Source: Candidatus Omnitrophota bacterium (GTDB taxonomy: Bacteria > Omnitrophota > Gorgyraeia > Zapsychrales > Fredricksoniimonadaceae). Taken from it: a stretch of 40,175 nt of DNA. A program made the translations under genes and the position numbers. The notes beneath the pieces were generated by a model that searched no databases, had not been told where the DNA came from, and saw nothing but the letters and a program-made list of their open reading frames with translations. Location of the stretch: assembly GCA_021731625.1 (NCBI GenBank), contig JAKFXC010000100.1, positions 1 through 40,175 of the forward strand, read 5' to 3'. Below, piece after piece: positions 39,670 through 40,175 of the stretch. The number at the start of each line of letters is the position of its first letter. Within the stretch, counting starts at the first letter, position 1.

Positions 39670-40175
39670 ATGCAGTATTTTATTATTTTGTTATACTTGG
39701 GTCTCTTCTGTTTGGGGACAGCGACGGCCCAGGAGCTTTCCTCCCCGGTGCGCCCGCCGCAGGCTGCCTCTTCCAGCGCCGATCAAATGAAACTCAGCTT
39801 TGATGTTGTCCAGGCTAAGATCAATGTGCTGATTCAAAGCAATGATCAATTGACCGAGGAGTACCGTTCGTTACGCGTCGAGCATAAGAAATTGGAAGGC
39901 CGCAGGGCCCAGCTGGCAAAAAAGAATGACAAAGTAAGGCAGTTTTTGAGAGAGCGCAACGGCAAGACCAACCAGCAACTGTACCTCGACGAGCTGGCCA
40001 GTGGCCTCAAGGACAAGCGGTTTAAGTTGACCGCCCTGCAACAGGAGGCGCTGCGCTTAAAGAAGCAAATTGCGGGGATGGACAACACACGCGAGTTTAA
40101 CGAAGCAAAGCTGGCAGAATGGCAGAGGCGTCAAGACCGGGCCCAAGCGCCTCCTGCGGTGCTGGAACGCGCCCC
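39670..40175 (+). CDS. Secreted coiled-coil protein, 3' end beyond the window
   Basis: Reading from ATG 39670 stays open to the last base (168 complete codons). An N-terminal signal peptide (IILLYLGLFCLGTATAQ) with a likely cleavage after ATA or TAQ precedes a Ser/Pro-rich linker. From about residue 40 to the end the chain is strongly charged, with heptad-like Leu/Ile spacing and no Pro or Gly runs (KINVLIQSNDQL, LRVEHKKLEGRRAQL, LQQEALRLKKQIAGM), as in a long periplasmic coiled coil. Similar proteins occur as tethers, division factors or peptidoglycan-hydrolase activators (EnvC-like), but no catalytic domain is within reach. The closing DRAQAPPAV suggests the coil ends near the window edge. 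Function is unknown. Confidence 0.75.
   Translation, partial: MQYFIILLYLGLFCLGTATAQELSSPVRPPQAASSSADQMKLSFDVVQAKINVLIQSNDQLTEEYRSLRVEHKKLEGRRAQLAKKNDKVRQFLRERNGKTNQQLYLDELASGLKDKRFKLTALQQEALRLKKQIAGMDNTREFNEAKLAEWQRRQDRAQAPPAVLERA

Noticed and set aside
1-40175. CRISPR arrays, tRNA or rRNA genes, insertion sequences, phage genes
   Set aside because: None seen: no regularly spaced direct repeats, no transposase or integrase motifs, and no recognisable tRNA cloverleaf in the short intergenic gaps. The similarity between array genes reflects protein paralogy, not mobile elements.

Overview
All identifiable genes lie on the + strand. The base composition is moderately GC-rich, and the genes overlap by 1 to 38 bases or sit a few bases apart. 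The content (a surface-glycoconjugate locus made almost entirely of large polytopic membrane proteins, then a few housekeeping genes) fits a Gram-negative-type bacterium. The protein set looks like an uncultured lineage such as Omnitrophota or a relative in the Planctomycetes-Verrucomicrobia-Chlamydiae area. That assignment is an inference with low confidence, because no rRNA or other marker gene is present.

Region 1 (1-6579): a nested inverted repeat (probable terminator) abuts a promoter. It is followed by a YfhO-like membrane protein, a small single-span protein, an unrecognised polytopic protein, an FkbM-type methyltransferase and the first member of a paralogous family here called 'family A'. 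Region 2 (6638-35072): a second apparent promoter starts a 28.4-kb run of 17 genes with no gap over 35 bases. It opens with a UDP-galactopyranose-mutase-like flavoprotein and an AsnB-type amidotransferase. A small membrane protein plus YfhO-like protein follow, then a methyltransferase / small membrane protein / GMC oxidoreductase module. It closes with 20 kb of tandem polytopic proteins: seven more family A members interrupted by two more YfhO-like proteins and one small membrane protein. Region 3 (35248-39616): a free-standing MetRS-type tRNA-binding domain, a YkgJ-DUF2156 fusion, a DnaQ-type exonuclease, and pabB and pabC for folate precursor synthesis. Region 4 (39670-end): the start of a secreted coiled-coil protein, cut by the window end.

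The YfhO-like proteins and family A both look like GT-C-fold enzymes, which transfer sugars from polyprenyl-phosphate donors on the outer face of the cytoplasmic membrane. With twelve such proteins next to sugar-modifying or amidating enzymes, methyltransferases and oxidoreductases, the likely product is a heavily decorated cell-surface glycan or glycolipid. The window has no recognisable GT-A/GT-B transferase, flippase, polymerase or polyprenyl-phosphate sugar synthase, so those steps must be encoded elsewhere.

The most unusual items are: the tandem family A array with its invariant C-terminal motif, including one paralog with two domain-sized deletions and one with eroded motifs; small membrane proteins encoded just ahead of two YfhO-like genes; and three transcription units whose -10 boxes end only 6-7 bases before the start codon, suggesting leaderless mRNAs.
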